Positions 22,818 through 35,130 of a stretch of 64,000 nt of DNA are shown piece after piece; within the stretch, counting starts at the first letter, position 1; each line of letters starts with the position of its first letter. The notes beneath the pieces were generated by a model, which searched no databases, was not told the DNA's origin, and saw only the letters and a program-made list of their open reading frames with translations. The DNA is from Gymnopus androsaceus JB14 (lineage: Eukaryota > Basidiomycota > Agaricomycetes > Agaricales > Omphalotaceae), in assembly GCA_009733575.1 (NCBI GenBank), contig ML769389.1:434001-498000 (forward strand), read 5' to 3'. Made by a program: the position numbers and the translations under genes.

Positions 22818-23557
22818 ACAGAAGAGGAGGTGAAGTGAGGCGCGATGATTGGTTTCATTGTATACCCGTTTTGGTTGAGTGTAGACTCCCATACCCGAGG
22901 ACGCGAGACTATTGGCAAACGCTGGGTATAGCCCAGGATGGATACATATACGAAGTGCTTGCTCGGAAGGTCGAGTTTTAGACTCGACCGCTTATTATTG
23001 AAAATATATTGATTTGTTATGGTTTCTTTCGGTGCGATATACACATTTATACGTATTATGATCATCTGCGAGGTGAAAACATCTTCGGTTCTCTTCAACT
23101 CCTGGAGCATGTACTTGATTATTTCGGTTTGCAGAGTTTGTAAGGTGTACTATTCTGTAAAACCGCTTACCCATGGTTTCAATGGCCAAATATCAATCCA
23201 CTTCGATAGAGGTGACTAGAATCAGCTGAACCGCATCTACAAACCCTTGTATTTATATATGTTTCGCAGCAAATTCCAGATTTTCCTTTGGATGCGTCTT
23301 CAAGAAGGTTCTATATGGATCGATAAAATGTTACAAAGCGGGCTGATAGTTACATGGGGAGGAGAACCTAAGCTGAATTTGCGGTATCCTCATCAGGATA
23401 CTTTTCAGCTGCATCTACTGTACAAGCAGGAGGAGGGTGTCAAAACCCAAGTCCTTCCGAAAGGAATGCCTGAAAGAGAAGTTCAAGCGTAGCTGTCACC
23501 TCCAGCAGTGCTTAAATTTCTTGCGCAGGGGTTATATGAAGTTAAGAATTAACGACG
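22818..23557. other. intergenic interval
   Basis: No gene supported; several short frames are random in composition. The right end carries a CG-rich alternating CGCGCGCG stretch at about 23617, inside the leader of the PP2C gene. Confidence 0.4.
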
Positions 23558-23657
23558 TTTGGCAGTTTGGCATCGTGTCACTCGTCACACGTCACAGAAC
23601 TTACGCTCATCAGCGCGCGCGCGCCCAACAAGGCGCTGCTTTTCCTCTCTTTCTCCC

Positions 23658-25681
23658 ATGTTCAGACAGTTCCTCAGGTCTAGCTTTCGCGATATCCAGC
23701 GCAAAACACGTATATCCTCCACCGCTCTGACGGCAGTTGGGGTTTCTGGCAGTTTGTTATATTTAACGGCTGGAAGGAATAGTCCGACCAAAGTAATCCG
23801 CTGTGATTCTGGATCCAACTTAGATGATGACGAACTTGGACTAGAATCCGGCTCTGTAACAGGATTTAAAAGACCTCGATGGAAAGAAGAAGATTATCTT
23901 TCTGCAGACCGAATTTTATCTTCGGGACCTACGTGGTTTCCTTCACCGAAATCTGGAGTTGTGCGCTGTGATGCACTTATTATCAATGCGTGCGTTCAAG
24001 TGGGATCTGATCTTTTTTTTTTTTCCAACTAATTTGTACGAATAGCAATGCAGAATCAGAAGATTCAATCGCAGTGTACTTTCCAGAATCCAACGAGCCG
24101 GATGATCGTCGTACCTTCCTTGCTCTATTCGATGGCCACAATGGTCCTGCGATGAGCGACTTTTTATGTGACAATCTTCTCGAATACGTCGCAAATGCTC
24201 TTTCCAAACTTCCTCAGCAATATGACTCTAGCTCAGAGTTCTTCGGCTCGGATCACAGTCAGCTCCAGGACGATTCGGAGGATCTGATTTCTTCCACAAT
24301 AAAGCAAGCCTTCAAACAAGTCGACGATGCCATGCTAGATGTAACAGATGTCCTGGCTTCTCCGTCGAAAACAAACGCGATTCGGACCCTCCGACACGCT
24401 GATTCAGGCTCATGTGCGCTAATGTCCGTGTACGATATAGATACGAAATTGTTGCGTGTCGCGTTGACAGGTGACTCTCGAGCTGTCTTGGGTCGGAAGG
24501 TCGTTTCTGAATCCAAATCCAGCGAGAACCCAAGCACGACGTATTACTCGGTGCACTCCCTGTCCTCCGACCAAAACGGGTACAATCCTTCTGAGGTGGC
24601 CCGCATCGAAGCTGAACACCCTGGCGAAAATATCATCAAGGACGGACGCGTAATAGGATGGGGTATATCTCGAGCTTTTGGAAATGGGCCGTACAAATGG
24701 AGTTTGGATATCCAGAAACAGTTGTACGAGCGGTATCTTGGCAGATCAGTGAGGTCGAACGTGAAGACTCCCCCATATCTCACAGGTACGTGAGGACTGT
24801 GTATCTACCTTTTCCAACTTTTGGTCACGTTCAATGTTCACAGCCGAACCAGAAATAACAACCACTCGAGTCCGAAAGGGCGACTTTCTCATCATGGCTT
24901 CTGATGGTCTATGGGACTGTATCACCAGTGAAGAAGCTGTTGGGCTCGTAGGCATTTGGCTGGAGAATAATTGGGATGCCGTATATGGCACCAATATCCC
25001 CCAGCGAACCAATCAACCCCAACTCCAGCTCCAGTCTCAGCCCAAAACCAGAACACTGAACACAACCCTCACGACGTCGATACCCAAGGTGTACGAGCCG
25101 CACGAGTTGCCTTTAGAGTCGCTCAGGCTCAAGTCTAATTCTTCAAAGGATAATAAAACCGGGGGAAATGACCGAGCCCAAAACTACGCCTACTGGCGCG
25201 CTCAGAAGCGGTTCGTGCTGAACCGAGACGATAGCAGTAGTGTCGCGGGACATCTAGCACGCAACGCGCTTGGAGGTGCAGATAGGGATTTAACGGAGGC
25301 ATTGTTGAGTTTCGACGTGGGAGGGGGTCGAGCGAGAAAATACAGGTGTGTGACTTTTTTTTCTTCCTCCTTTCGTTTTTGTTTCGGGGGGTGGTTGGAG
25401 AGAGCTTGGGTTGGTTTTGGGAGCATTGGGAGCGACACGTGTCGATGTTTCTTTTTGCCTTAAAGTCAGTGCCTCGATTAACGACCATTTTTCACTGCGT
25501 CCATGCCTCCCTGGCTGGTGTCGCTGTTTCGCGTTTGCATTCTGGTGGTTTATTGGTCTGGCGCTGAACGTTTTATTGAGTTTGGCGGGCATTTTACGTC
25601 GAGTGTTGGGGACGTTAAACAAAGCTGACTTCATGGGTTGTTAGGGATGATATCGCGATTCTTGTCGCTTTTTTCAACTAA
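23658..25681 (+). CDS. PTC5: mitochondrial PP2C-type phosphatase (Ptc5/PDP-like)
   Basis: The start at 23658 gives MFRQFLRSSFRDIQRKTR, an arginine-rich mitochondrial presequence; an in-frame ATG at 23559 would add another basic leader. After a hydrophobic VGVSGSLLYLTAG segment come the PP2C blocks: FLALFDGHNGPAMS (metal-binding DGHxG), GSCALMSVYDIDTKLLRVAL with TGDSRAVLGRK, HPGENIIKDGRVIGWGISRA, FLIMASDGLWDCI, and RDDIAVLVAFFN as the last exon. Exons: 23658-23989, 24046-24785, 24844-25345, 25645-25681, all in frame. The family dephosphorylates the pyruvate dehydrogenase E1 alpha subunit in the mitochondrial matrix or intermembrane space. An Asn/Gln-rich insert lies at about 25000-25200. The gene looks intact; the final 298-bp intron is long for this window. 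Confidence 0.85.
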
Positions 25682-26942
25682 TTCGGGTTCCTTTGCTTAT
25701 TTAAGAGGATGGAGATGTTTGATTCGAGTGGGAGTGCACAGTGCACGGTTGGTTAACGTTCGGTCTTTCCGGGATGATGAGGATTCGACCGGTGCTCCGC
25801 GACTGAGTACATAGATCATATTCCGAGCGTCCCGACGCGCGCAGGACCAGGCTCTGGGTGGTTGTCGGAGGATAAAATGTACCTTGTCTTACTTGTATAC
25901 ATGGCGATTTACTCGGTACTAATGTTGTGCTGAATATTATAGTAATATTTCGCAGATTCTGTATGTTCAGTATACGTACAGCTAACAGCCTAGAATTACT
26001 GATACAACGCTTGGTTGTGATATCAGGGGACGAACCGATTAGGGACTGAATGCACCCCAGGTGCATATAGACAGTTTTCCTAACAGTCGATCATCGGATG
26101 ATGACCAGGCATTCAACCTAGAATGGAGGAGCGCGGGCGGCCTCGCCGCCCACACTCCTCCCCGTGTCTTGGTACTTAGAGTAACCTATACGCACGGAAT
26201 AAAGGAGTCCAAAAAACAAAAAGACTAGGCATTCATTCTTCATGCACTCTAACGTACGTGTATTTAGAATATTATGAAGCCGCACCAAGCTGTCACGACC
26301 GAAATTGGAGGCAAGATGCCAGACCTGGATTCCCGCTAGCTGATCAGTGGAAAACCGCTGAATTCCTGACCCGCCAGATTTCCATTTTCTGTCGCCCAGT
26401 ACTAGTAGGCGCCAACACTTTCCGTTAAACTCCCAATATTCGAAATTCTACCAGCGAAAAGAATATAGTAAGGCATCAGATGCGCTGAATGTGGATCTCT
26501 ATAAGCATCGGTAGCTCCGTAACAGAACTTATTTAAGTAAACCCCACGCCTCTCCAGAGTGCCAGAAGCAATTCTTTATTAGTAAAGCCTCAAGAACGAT
26601 CGAAAGATCTCTAGAGGACTGTGGACTAGTTTGTAGAAAGCTTGATTGAAGGCTGCTCGAAGGGAGGGTCAATAACTCAATTTCATCAGAATGCCAAGTT
26701 GCCAACTCAGTTCTCTAAAGTACTTATCTTGAAAAAGAGGGATGAGGGCTGTTATCTACGGTGCGGGGTACATAGGGAGCAGTAAAATCTAGTACGATAT
26801 CTACAGAGACATTAATGTAAGTTAGTACATAAGTATATGTTGTTTTTACGACTGTAAAGTCACGAGACACGTGAAGGTGATGTACTTCCAGCTCTTTTGT
26901 TCAACGGGCATCCACTGCTCAGGCTGTTGGTGTAGCAGCAGT
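25682..26942. other. convergent intergenic interval with a GC-rich hairpin
   Basis: No gene seen between the PP2C stop and the UNC93-like stop. It contains the strong hairpin at 26125-26161 described separately, and otherwise AT-rich unique-looking DNA. Confidence 0.5.
26125..26161. repeat. GC-rich 14-bp hairpin
   Basis: GGAGGAG pairs with CTCCTCC and GGGCGGC with GCCGCCC, separated by a symmetric 3-by-3 internal loop and closed by a CTC loop. This is far more GC-rich than its surroundings. It resembles the hairpin heads of dispersed fungal repeats; no function is shown here. Confidence 0.7.
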
Positions 26943-29112
26943 CTAGCATTCTTGTTCTACTTTGAGCTCTTCAACTTGGTGAATGTTACCATTACTGTCC
27001 ATGCGCACACTAAACATCCACAATGAAGTCAGATACTAGTCAGCTAGTCAGTTTCATTAAATGGAAGCCGGACAGACTTGCAGCTAAGTGACCAAAACAC
27101 TTACAGAGTCTCATCAGCGAGTTCAGTATGATCTTTGACACGGAGATGAACCATTGGCAAGGCACAGATAGGACCAGCAACGAGGAGCACCCAAGTGGAG
27201 ATGAAGATGTCCATGAAACTATCCAAGGGTACTATAGCACTTGTAACAGTGAACGAACGAAATACATACGGGAATTTTACAGCATCGATACGCCAGACAC
27301 CAGCTGCTCCGGCGGACTGGAGCGATTTATCTGCAGCGAGAGAGAGATAATGCGTGCGAGTCAATAATTAGCCCAATAAGATGAGCAAAAGACTAACAGA
27401 ATCCAACCATGTTAGCGAGTTTCCCCGCATCATTCGATATCGCACCCATAAGCCAGTAGGTGGTCGTCTGCCACATTGCATCAAGGAATCCTAAGGATAT
27501 GTAGAGGAATGCTCTTCCGATGTATGGACTGTCAAAGATGTCGATGGTGTTTAAGTCCGGGGATGCACGGGTGTACTCACTGTACTCAGGATAATCGGTA
27601 GGTTAGAGGGGACGGAAGTCAGCTCAATAATAGTTACGCACATTTGATAAAAGTACGCCCAGATGGAGGTGATGAAAACCATTAACAGAAGAGCAGCGAT
27701 ACTCCCAAAGGCACGGGTACGGCGCCGGAGGCTGCTGTCGAGGATGAAACTCATTCCGAAGGCGCCAAAGATCTCGGACAACCCGTAGAGGGTGCTGTTC
27801 AGTGATCGACCGCGAAGGGTGAAGAGTGCGCCGTTGAAGTCGTTGAATTCTATGCAGGAATTGTTAGTTATATCTTAAGTCATCGGAAAATAATCATAAT
27901 ATTATGTTGATGAGGGTGGGGAACTTACGCCAAGTGTAGAACCAGTTTGAGGCGAAGAACATGGGGAAGAGAAGGAGAATCATAGGGTCGGTCTTTAAAG
28001 TGAGGTAAATGCCGAATAATTGAGTTTTCCATGTGGGGTGGACCGGGAGGGTGACCTTGGTGCCATCAGAACGGATCATGAGCTTGGGGTCAGTCATGAA
28101 CATTGATATGGCGAACCCGATAGCTGTCAAGATGATGAACGCAATCTAAAAGATGCGTTGAGTAAGAAGAGTAGGATGATTAGGAGGAGATGTACATATG
28201 TGCCATTTCCGACTAGTCATTCGCGACACGCAAAAATGAGAAATGAGAAACTTCCGCATAAACTTGACTCACCAGTTCCGGCCTACCGAAAGAAGGAGTA
28301 AGCGACGGAACGGAGAAACCATCCGATCACGTACGGTATTGTGAAAGTTGGTTCCAAGAGCTACCGCTGACCCAATGACCCCTCCCAGATTGAAAATGGA
28401 CCAGAAAATGGCAATGTACCTTCCCTTTTGAGCCTCCGTGGCGTACGCCAACATCAAAGAACCTTGTGCGGCCCATAGCAAAGCGGCAGAAACTCCAAGA
28501 ATTGCACCAGCAGCGACAACGAATGCGCCAGAGTTGGGGTGGATGTTCAGTGACCTAAAAAAGTAGGTTTTGATCTTCCGAGTAAGTATGTGAGTGACGC
28601 ATACAAGTAGGAACCCATGTATAAGCAGTATCCCAGCGTTCCGAGTTGAAGGGTGAGTCTAGAGCCCAATCTGTTGTTGATAGAACTGAATGAAGATAGC
28701 ATTGAGTTCGAGATGGATGTGAAATAACAGCTATGAAAACGACTTACCCAGCAAAGAACCCAACGAAAGCTAAGGTTGAGTACAGCGCCACGTTAGCGTT
28801 TGCGCCCGTCGTGGCATCGAGTTGACCTCCACCACCTAGTCCATTTATAGCGACAAACATACCTTTCAAAGCATGAGACCATGTTAGAATCCGGGTCTGT
28901 GCGAATCTCTACAGTGCAGACTCACCAGGACACATGAAACACACGAACCCAAGTATGAAAACCTGCAAAAAGGTCAACGATTCGGACGATAGATAAGAAA
29001 GCAAGCAGCTCACTTGCGTTACAGGGTGTTGGAATTTCCCTCTAAGCCCAGTAGGCCTTTCGTATGACACCACCTCATCATCGCTACCAGCTTTCTCGTC
29101 GGGGAAGGTCAT
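26943..29112 (-). CDS. UNC93-like MFS membrane protein (DUF895 type)
   Basis: The start at 29112 gives MTFPDEKAGSDDEVVSYERP, then FQHPVTQ, VFILGFVCFMCPG and a FVAINGLGGGGQLDATTGAN block typical of UNC93-like proteins. Further exons include SLMLAYATEAQKGRYIAIFW, FNLGGVIGSAVALG, FMTDPKLMIRSDGT, PMILLLFPMFFASNWFYTW, FTLRGRSLNSTLYGLSEIFG and a tail ending HQVEELKVEQEC with TAG at 26943-26945. About twelve hydrophobic segments are visible, broken by many short introns. Fungal members sit in the plasma membrane or secretory pathway; the substrate is unknown. No frame break noticed. Confidence 0.82.
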
Positions 29113-29729
29113 GTCTGCGAAAACGGAGACTAGTCGTAAGAGTGGGCGGCAAAAAAAAAGCTTGCATCGTATTTCTTATAGGAGCGGACAAAACTGCCCA
29201 GAATAACGCATTAAATGTAGCCTGGTGACATTAGACATTATCCCCGGAAATTAAGCGATGCCTTGTAGATAGTGCCCATATATGGCGATTTTGATAAGAT
29301 ATGATATGAGTTTGGTCATCCGGCTTTGTCGCGTCGCGTTTACCTGCGTTTACGCGTTCTCAAATAAATTACAGCTCAGTAATGGTTCCCGAACTCGCTG
29401 CGCAGTTATATGCCATTCGTTCCATCTCCAGCGAACCTCATCTCCAACCAACCTCATACTCATTTCCACATACTAGAAATCCCCGAACATTTTGAATGGC
29501 TATCGTTTTGAGACGTTTGCTGATGAGCTCTATTCAGGATTGTTTTCCGCGACAACGTTCCCCACAGGCTCCGTTGATCCGCGTTTGAGTGAAACATGTG
29601 AAAGAACATATATTATGGGGAGGGGTAAGCCGCAATGGCCTCTGTGTTTAGTTAAAATTTTTCGTCGGAAACCAAAGCTCTCCCCGACATCCTAGCGTAT
29701 AACGTTAGACTTCACGGAATATTCTGCCC
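29113..29729. other. intergenic interval
   Basis: No coding evidence. Part of this stretch probably once held the missing 3' half of the neighbouring HAD pseudogene, but I could not recover any of its motifs. Confidence 0.4.
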
Positions 29730-30292
29730 GTTACTTTAATGTAGCGTACTCCATTTACTGTACATCCTTCGGCGAGACCCAGTAGCGACAGCAATAGGTA
29801 TATTGTGCATCTTCAAGCGTAATACAAGTTTTTGTACGCCAGGGAGTGGAGGAACGGTGGGCCAGGCGAGATCCTGGAGAACGTTATGCTAGCTGATTAA
29901 TGATTCCGAAGTAATTGGGATATCAGGGAAGAACGAAAGCAGGTGCAGTGATGCTTCTTTTTCGGCTTTGAAATCATCAGTAAATCGGGGTTGAATCAAA
30001 GGAGAAACAATCGTACGTTTACCCATACATCCCGCTTTGATATCCCATGTCATCTCTTTACCGTACTTGCCTAGTATTTCGTCTAGCGAAATGTGATCAA
30101 TGAGTTTCAATGTAATTAGGAGTTTTCGTCGTCTATTTACTAGTAGATACATCCGTGTAGATCTTCTCAGAATCAATCATAAGGCCTAGATACTTAGATA
30201 TTTAACGTCCAAATGGTAATCTCGCGTCTATGATCAAGATACTTACCGTCCAGATCAAAAATTACATATTCTACTGCAGGCTTTGAGGACAT
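29730..30292 (-). pseudogene. GS1/HDHD1-type HAD phosphatase, truncated with in-frame stop
   Basis: The first exon MSSKPAVEYVIFDLDG carries the HAD nucleophile motif DxD. It joins GLMIDSEKIYTDV, EILGKYGKEMTWDIKAGCMG, and PEKEASLHLLSFFPDIP; then TAG interrupts the frame after SESLIS at about 29890. Beyond it the same frame continues as NVLQDLAWPTVPPLPG and HNIPIAVATGSRR (motif II threonine/serine), ending shortly after. The later motifs (the GKP..DIFL lysine and the DD metal site) are absent. The family dephosphorylates pseudouridine 5'-phosphate or similar substrates. The copy is non-functional. It shares a 132-bp divergent promoter region with the next HAD gene. Confidence 0.75.
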
Positions 30293-30424
30293 TTTTCGGA
30301 TTGATGACCGGAAGGAAACCGGTACTCGGGAGTACAGTACTTAGGCGCTGAAATTGCGATATAAACGCTCGAGGATCCCTTGCTTTGCACTCTCTATTAA
30401 TTCCGTTTCACGATAGATATATCC
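30293..30424. promoter_or_regulatory. short divergent promoter region
   Basis: Only 132 bp separate the start codons of the minus-strand HAD pseudogene and the plus-strand PHOSPHO-type gene. It must have served both promoters. No TATA box or known operator could be assigned. Confidence 0.45.
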
Positions 30425-31456
30425 ATGGCAGAAAGACAGCTTATTGTTTTCGATTTTGACTGGTCAGTCTTCACAGATCACAGATCTACTTCGACTGAAT
30501 CACATCTGGCCACAGGTCCATGGCTGATCAGGACACCGACCATTGGATTTTCGAAGTGAACAAACCTGAACTTCGTCGAAAGATGGAAGATTTGGAGGGT
30601 AAAATCCAATGGATTGACCTTATGTGAGGATATTTCCCTTATAGATCCAAAATTTTCATGCCGAGACTTTTTCAAGGACACAATTACTTCGTGAGGGCCA
30701 CAAAAAGGGGATTAAAAGAGAAGACATTGAGCATGCTCTGAGAATCATTCCCTATGTAAGCATTCTAACTTCGCTGCACTTTGGATCGCCATCCACTCAT
30801 ATGTAGCATCCTGCAATGGTACGAGCTGTCACAAATTTGAAAAGCCGGAGAAAAACTACTTTTCTTTGCTTGTCCAATGCAAACTCTGTGTTCGTTTCGA
30901 CTATCCTCAAAGTAAACACTCGTTCTGCCTTTAGAGCCTGTCTAATGTAACTGCTGATACAGGAGAAAGGATTGGATACATTATTCGAAGAGATCATAAC
31001 TAACCCAGCTGAATGGGACGCCCTGGGACTATTGAAACTATGGCGCAGGGTGGACCCCAACGGACCTCAGCACAGCTGTAAAACAGGATGCAGTCCGAAT
31101 ATGTGCAAAGGTGAGCGGAACACTGATTTGGAGCGCATCGAGGCTCAGAAAGTTGTAGGCGATGAACTCGATTCGTTCCTTGCTCGACATGGGCCTGCGT
31201 ATGACCGTATAGTCTATGTTGGCGATGGATCCAATGACTTTTGCCCAGTTCTTCGTCTCAGAAGGTGATTTTATCTCTTTCCGTTTTCGAATATTTAAAG
31301 ACTGATTAGTTCTTCAGCAATGATATCGTCTGCTGCAGAACCTTTGGAGGTCTACCAAAGCGTATTGCACAAGACGGTGAAAATTTTGGTCTCAAATGCC
31401 AAGTCAAGTATTGGACTGGTGCTTGGGAGATCGAGGAAATATTCAACAAGTTATAG
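30425..31456 (+). CDS. PHOSPHO1/2-like HAD phosphatase
   Basis: Exon 1 reads MAERQLIVFDFDW, with the catalytic Asp pair of the HAD fold, and joins SMADQDTDHWIFEVNKPELR. Later exons give QWIDLMTQLLREGH, ALRIIPYHPAMVRAVTNLK, TFLCLSNANSVF (motif II), KEKGLDTLFEEIITNPAEWD, HSCKTGCSPNMCKG (metal-binding loop typical of PHOSPHO proteins), RIVYVGDGSNDFCPVL (motif IV) and ends AWEIEEIFNKL. The frame holds across introns if the second intron ends at TTTTTCAAG near 30675. Family members dephosphorylate phosphocholine, phosphoethanolamine or pyridoxal phosphate. About 240 residues, normal length; looks intact. Confidence 0.85.
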
Positions 31457-32473
31457 TATTATCCGAGTCTTTGTATGCCATTGCATTCGAAACTGAGAAG
31501 AAGAAATTCAAAGAAATCTGTATTGTACTGTTATGTACCTTGGGAAATGGAGTATTGAAGATATAATTGGATTAGAACCTCATGCGGTCCTGTAGAAATT
31601 TGACGCATCCACGAATATCGCCATTCGAAACTGAGAAGTCGAAAGTCAAAGAAGATCTAGAATAGGGCGTTTGAGATGTAGATGTTAGACTAGACCGGGG
31701 AATAGTGGAAGTCTGATCTATCATCAACATCCCTCGTGCACTACATCCTACTACATCCAGACTGCAGCGCTAATGAAGCTGCTGGATTCAATCTATTTTT
31801 CTGAGTGATCATATGCACCATTGAACCCTACCTCAATGGGTGAATTCTCGGTTAAATGCCCCCCTGGATCACCCGCACAAGACTCAGGATCCCCATTGAA
31901 ACTCCTTCCAGCATTGAACAATTATTTGCCGAGAAAGCTCCCATAGTTTAGCATATGCTCAAAATTGGTTCCAAAACCGTATCATTAAGTACATCTGTTT
32001 GCCACCCTGCTACGCTCTTTTCTATATTCAGGTGAGGTTCTATGATCTCTGCCCTTTAACTAAATCTTCCCAAAAGGAAGACTTGTCCGGCGGTAGCGAT
32101 TATATTCATAATGAGATCTTTCTGATATTTATCTCCCTAGACTTTCATGTCAAACGTGTGTAAGTAGTATCAACACAGTACCAATGCACCTGAAAGTACC
32201 AGTACCAATGGGAAGTATATAATCTCGACTCTCCCAAGCTCACTTTCTTAATTGCTTTAGTATTATCTTGCTGCTGTGAGTCGCTTCCCAGCTTTGTTTT
32301 TTTTGTCCAAACTGATGTAGTGTTGGCTGTAGGTGGCGCAAGGACTTAGTGATATAAAACTTGCTTAGATTGCACCTTGTTGTCTCCGAGGCTTACTGTA
32401 AGCTCTTAATTGCTCTAAGTTAGACTCTAGAGTTTTTAATGAAACAAACACTGGTTCAATACCAAAGTCTGCC
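31457..32473. other. intergenic interval with a short direct repeat
   Basis: No gene seen. A roughly 38-bp segment containing CATTCGAAACTGAGAAG occurs at about 31483-31520 and again at 31620-31658. The right part is the upstream region of the intronless DegT locus. Confidence 0.4.
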
Positions 32474-33660
32474 ATGAATCCTTATGCAAGTACACGTCGT
32501 CTGGCAATTCTGGGAGGCGCTCCAGCATTTGAATCAAGCAACCTTGTGCCGCAAATCTTTCCATCAGGCTACGGCTATACAGGGGAGCATAGCGCGGTCG
32601 CCTCGATCTTGCGCAACGAACCCAGCCCTGATTCGATGCTCCTTTCTAGCAGGCAGCGCTATGTGTCCAAAGGTGTCGGGGCCGGAGCAAGCCACCGTTC
32701 CAACCTGCAATGCCGCCTCACAGAGTGCTTGGGTCTCGATGACACTGCATTGGTCATTTGCGTTTTGAGCGGCACGCATGCGCTTCGAGCAGCACTGAAG
32801 GCTGTTGTCCTTACTGACTGTGAACCAAAAACTCGCAACGAGGTCATTGTACCTGCAACCACGGTCGCCTCGACAGTTGAGGCCGTAATCATGGAAGGTT
32901 TCGTGCCGGTTCTTATGGATGTTGATCCCCATTCATGGATGCTTTCGCCCGAGGCCACAGAAAAGAACATCTCAGAGAAGACTGCAGCCATTGTCACTCT
33001 TGATTGGCTTGGCACCCAGTGCGATCTCGGTCCATTTTGCAAGCTGGCCAATAAACACGGTATCAAGCTCATCTCGGACAGTGCTCAAAGCTTCAGCGCA
33101 AGCCGTGGCAAGCCTTCTGCGTTTGATCTTGCCAATGCTGCCATCTACAGCACTGGCTTCCCGAAAATCTTCCACACAGGAGAGTCGGGCGGTGTACTTA
33201 TCTGTTCCAAGTCTCAGGCAGACTGGCTGCAGAGGGAGTCCACTGGCATCTTCCGGCACGAGATGATGAGTGACCTGAACGCCTACCAGGGCCTTCGGGC
33301 GCTGGATGAGCTGCCACAAGCTCTTGAGGCTCGTACAAAGGCGGGCAATACATATCGTCAGCTTCTCCGCGACACGCCCGGCGTTGTATTCCAATCTATC
33401 CCTCCTGGTTCGGGAACTAATCATTATCAGCTGAGCGTAACCGTTGACGCTGAGAGCTTCGGACTCAAAGCCAAAATCGTGTGTGAGGCGCTCCGAGCAG
33501 AGAACGTGCTTTGCACTACAGAGAGAATGCTGTGCCTTGGCACCATGCCTTCGACTTCTTCAAAGCTGCAAAGTGGTGGGAGACCTTCCTGTTAGCCAGG
33601 CGCTGGGTGAAAATTCGATTACCCTTCCCATCTTCAATCAGCTTACTCCCGAGCTGTGTG
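32474..33660 (+). pseudogene. DegT/DnrJ/EryC1/StrS-type PLP aminotransferase, intronless, frameshifted
   Basis: From MNPYASTRRLAILGG at 32474, one uninterrupted 373-codon frame has the family's landmarks. These are the PLP phosphate loop SGTHALRAAL (residues 99-108), EVIVPATTVASTVEAV, LMDVDPHSW, the Asp of LISDSAQSF (202) and the Schiff-base lysine in GFPKIFHTGESGG (K231). The expected C-terminus GDLPVSQALGENSITLPIFN lies in another frame from about 33570, so at least one frameshift falls between 33500 and 33580. The family makes amino sugars (for example perosamine or aminocyclitol precursors) by transamination of keto sugars. Absence of introns and apparently higher GC than the flanks set it apart from neighbouring genes and suggest transfer from bacteria. 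Confidence 0.8.
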
Positions 33661-35130
33661 GGACAATATGTTCCCTTGTCAAATCTATCCAAGAGCAGAC
33701 AGCAGCTATCATCGCGTCAAAGAAGAGCCCGCTCCCCCCTCCTTGGTCAAATGAACAAGCAACCAATGTCACTGAGATTGCGTCGAAATTCAGTGACTAC
33801 TTGGTTGTGCATATCATAGACGACGAAAGAGAATTCCTCGCTAGCGGGATAGATGGAAGTTCCTCGACCGTACTCGTCCCGCGGAGGTACTTGGCTGAGC
33901 ACAGGATCTCAATCGATGAACTCCACAGACGGCTCTTATCTAAACACAAATGGAGCTGGGGCGACGAAGTTATCAATGATCTCGTTGTGTCTGCAAAGAA
34001 TGGTGGGACAGTGTTCCTTTCACCGCGTGGCCAAGGAAACTCCCAGATCATGGATGAAAGTGGATCTTCTGCTCATGTGGCCTTGGTCATCGAGCGCAAC
34101 GGGGAGCTAGTAATTCGCAAAACATGCATGGACGATGGCATCGACGGTAACGGACGGCCATGGTTGAGGAAGCAGCAGCGGTTCTTGGCGAACAGCATTG
34201 CCGTAAAGGTTACAAACATTTTTGTGAAACCCATGGGGTTCACAGAAACTGAGGAGGGCATTGTCTCGATCGCTTTCCCGTATGTTCCGAGCCACTCGTT
34301 GGCGGAGATGGCGTTTGCTGGCATGGGCGCCACTCCTTTGCTTACCGTTCTCACTGATCTACTTGGCGAGATGGCTACCTGTGTCTGGGACAAGGGCATT
34401 GGCGATGCTCCTGTCGAATTCATTCAGCAGGCGCACTTTAACAGGATGAAGAGGCGTCTCAAGATCGCCAGCACTCAAGTGCCGCTACTAGAAAAGGTCC
34501 TCAGCTACGAGTCGATCACGTTAAACGGTAGGCGGCTGCTTGGGTTCACGCATGTTCTGGAGGCGTTAAGCCGCCATTCCAGCATTACCGCGATTGGTCC
34601 ACGGAAGTTGGGTGAGATCCACGGTGATCTCAATATCCACAACATACTCTGTCAGTTGGGGCCCGACGTGGACCGGCCAGTCGTACTTATCGATCCTAGG
34701 GGCGTTCACCTGCTTGACGAGTCTGCCAGTAGCCATAGATCTTTTGAGCCTGGCGACTATTGTTACGACCTCTCCAAGTTGAAGTTCTCGTTATCAGGAT
34801 TTTCCGAGATCAGAAAGGGGCTCTTCAGCTTTCAAGGTGAAGGCCAGTCATTCCAACTCATCTTACAGAACCAACTCGGGCTCAGATACAATGGTTGGCG
34901 CGGACCATGGGTTTTTCAAGATGCTCTCATCCGATGAGAGGTTGAGACAGTGGATCAAAGCTGTCGAACCTTCTGGGCTTCAGTCGATGGAGCTGAGAGT
35001 GTTGCTGGGTGAGGCGGCGCATTTTGTTGCGGACTCGGCCTGTGCGTTGGGAAGGGATAAGAAGGAGGAGGTTCTTCCTCTGTTCCTGACGGGCCTTGAG
35101 AAGCTGAACAACATTCTCGAGCTGGTAGAG
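33661..35130 (+). pseudogene. aminoglycoside/choline kinase-like (APH) domain continuing the same locus
   Basis: Directly after the aminotransferase C-terminus the same frame runs into an APH-fold kinase. It has SAHVALVIERNGELVIRKT (N-lobe beta strands with lysine), VSIAFPYVPSHSLAEMAF (hinge), GEIHGDLNIHNIL at about 34610 (catalytic HGDxxxxN loop) and VLIDPRG (metal-binding Asp). It breaks near 34890, where the continuation HGFFKMLSSDERLRQWIK, LRVLLGEAAHFVADSACALG lies one frame over. There is no intergenic space between the aminotransferase and the kinase, so an original fused polyprotein or overlapping operon-like arrangement is possible. APH-fold enzymes phosphorylate sugars, amines or hydroxyls; the substrate is unknown. 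Confidence 0.7.

Noticed and set aside
34607..34700. True antibiotic-resistance aminoglycoside phosphotransferase
   Set aside because: Only the general APH fold motifs are visible; fusion context with a DegT aminotransferase points to biosynthesis, and the gene is frameshifted.
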